Origin: Onchocerca volvulus
Lineage: Eukaryota > Nematoda > Chromadorea > Rhabditida > Onchocercidae
NCBI GenBank assembly: GCA_000499405.2
Contig: HG738138.1
Coordinates: 1,426,001-1,490,000, forward strand
Reading direction: 5' to 3'
DNA length: 64,000 nt
This document shows, in pieces, positions 55,402-64,000 of this stretch (position 1 is the stretch's first letter; every line of letters starts with the position of its first letter). Below the pieces are notes generated by a model. The model made no database searches. It had not been told where the DNA came from and worked only from the letters and a program-made list of their open reading frames with translations. The position numbers and the translations under genes are program-made.

Positions 55402-55410
55402 AATTTTTAG
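55402..55410 (+). promoter_or_regulatory. Splice acceptor abutting the Shal start codon
   Basis: The sequence aatttttag ends exactly one base before the ATG. This is either the acceptor for a spliced leader, giving an mRNA with no other 5' UTR, or the 3' end of an intron after a non-coding first exon. Confidence 0.6.
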
Positions 55411-62597
<7,187 letters not shown>

Positions 62598-62814
62598 AAG
62601 AGTATTGCGAAAAGCATCTTGGTTATCACTGATAATTATCGATGGAAATCAAGTGTACAAATATGCCAAATGTACGCTCAGACGATGATTCAAAAAAAAA
62701 ATTTCTTACCAAAATACGGATGGATGAGTCCGTTAAACGGGTATGATGATATGGTTAAGTGGACCAAACCGAAGTTTAAAACTTGTCACCTCATTGGATT
62801 GTTCTTGCCGACAA

Positions 62815-62820
62815 AATAAA
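62815..62820 (+). terminator. Likely Shal poly(A) signal AATAAA
   Basis: AATAAA lies 218 bases after the Shal stop codon. The ORFs between the stop and this site lack continuity with exon 11 and are treated as 3' UTR. Confidence 0.55.
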
Positions 62821-63653
62821 TCCCTCGCCATTTGCAATTGAAAATCTTGTTTCTTTGATGAAAATAATTAACAAATTATGTCTTCTGTAACGTTCTTGAT
62901 TGACAGCAACATGAAACATGCAGTAACACCATAAAAAACAGCTGCTCCTATAAGGTTAACTTCCCATTAGGTAAATTTTAAGAGATATTCATTAACAAAC
63001 TTCCGAAACCTCAGGAATTCTTAAAATATATTTATACTGGCAATTTCATTTATTACATAAACATATGCACTCATTACTTTAAATCCTGCATCTTATCGTC
63101 ACTTAAATATGTATCCTTTGATTATTTCTAAAGAGAAGTAATAACATTGTTCTTCTGCAAGAGGTAACCATACATTTTCTCTCGATTTTATTAAGGCTGC
63201 TAAATTTTCTATCAATTTTTTGAAAATAATTGCAAAACAGCACTGATACAAAGATACAAGAATCATTATATGTTGGATAGATCGATAGAGTTGAAAATAT
63301 CCTGAACAAATCATAACACAAAAATGAAAATATTGTCAATTATTAAAAATAATCAAATAAATGAGCAAAAGAATTTTATTAATTGAGAAAAAAGGAAAAA
63401 TTAAAGTATGGAAAATTAATAAATGAGACGCTTCTAATGCTGTGAAACTACACCAAAAAAACAAAACATCAATACAGTAAAGTGAGTGATAGTATTTAGA
63501 AATAAGACGGCTAAGTTTACATGAGAAATTAAGAAAGACAGAATAAATGATAATATGTATATACAATGGAAGAATCAGTAAATTTTTCACACCGATGGAA
63601 TGCTTCATAAATAATAAAAGGTAAAGAGATGATTCTTGAGAATCGTTCCAATG
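62821..63653. other. Spacer right of Shal
   Basis: AT-rich, with no recognisable gene. The minus-strand ORFs at 63,099-63,339 and 63,336-63,608 lack splice borders and family features. Confidence 0.45.
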
Positions 63654-63803
63654 TTAAGTGCTTAGAAGAATTGTAACTGTACTAATGGAATTCATAATGC
63701 CCGGTTCAAACATATAGTGGACGTCAAACATCTTCTGGTACACGAATAGCATAAATGATAGTGCTTTCGTTATCTCATCTGAATTCTTAAAGAATCCATG
63801 AGG
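63654..63803 (-). CDS. Candidate terminal exon of an unrecognised gene
   Basis: After an acceptor (ttgcttaacag) comes a 50-codon frame ending in TAA, reading PHGFFKNSDEITKALSFMLF, then VYQKMFDVHYMFEPG. Its composition looks like a real protein. A second coding-like block lies just upstream (63,829-63,894, LKSYWLQTKSDIPWSKFF), but only 25 bases separate the two. That is too short for a normal intron, so either the blocks are not joined or this is a relic. The family is unknown and the rest would lie beyond the right edge. Confidence 0.3.
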   Translation of the reverse strand, partial: PHGFFKNSDEITKALSFMLFVYQKMFDVHYMFEPGIMNSISTVTILLST

Positions 63804-64000
63804 CTGTTAAGCAAAATTTTTAATTTACCATCTTGGATTTAAAAAATTTGGACCAGGGAATATCCGACTTGGTTTGCAGCCAATAACTTTTAAGCTAAAA
63901 TAATACGATAAAAACAATGAAAGCAAATAAGTGAAGGAAAATAAAATTCATTCTCTCCCAAGTCAATAACACCTTCTAAACCTGTTTTTAGATAAACATT

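Noticed and set aside
62722..62750. Hammerhead ribozyme suggested by gatgagtccgttaaacgg
   Set aside because: The required CGAAA element is missing after the short stem.

Overview
This window is AT-rich eukaryotic DNA from a nematode. The evidence is many short introns with TTTTAG/TTTCAG acceptors, splice-acceptor-like sites at or just before start codons (typical of spliced-leader trans-splicing), a membrane collagen of the worm COL-99 type, a laminin beta chain and a Shal potassium channel. Base composition and the many poly(A)/poly(T) runs fit a clade III (spirurid or filarial) worm. That placement is inference.

Layout. (1) 1-15,999, minus strand: 19 exons of a type II transmembrane collagen (MACIT, collagen XIII/XXIII/XXV class; col-99-like). 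It has a cytoplasmic N-terminus, one membrane helix, a furin-type site and then interrupted Gly-X-Y segments. The C-terminal end lies beyond the left edge. Intron 1 is about 6.9 kb. (2) 16,000-24,125: intergenic, with microsatellites and one GC-richer island near 21.1 kb. (3) 24,440-36,682, minus strand: a complete laminin beta gene (lam-1-like) of 34 coding exons. My exon map stays in frame throughout and gives 1,791 residues. (4) 36,710-55,410: a long spacer between the divergent laminin and Shal genes. It holds a decayed ubiquitin-specific protease gene (about 41.7-43.7 kb), two related 340-bp direct repeats on either side of it, a second coding-like relic at 45.3-45.8 kb and a 26-bp minisatellite at 50.7-51.15 kb. 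(5) 55,411-62,597, plus strand: a complete Shal/Kv4 channel gene (shl-1-like) of 11 exons and 608 residues, with a 5S-rRNA-like relic in intron 3 and a 3 x 33-bp ACGTG repeat in intron 5. (6) 62,821-64,000: mostly featureless, with a possible terminal exon of another minus-strand gene at the right edge.

The three intact genes are not an operon. Laminin beta builds basement membranes, the transmembrane collagen is a cell-surface matrix adhesion protein, and Shal carries A-type potassium current in neurons and muscle. I found no RNA gene that looks functional, no CRISPR array and no intact mobile element. The least expected content is the deubiquitinase relic with its flanking repeats.
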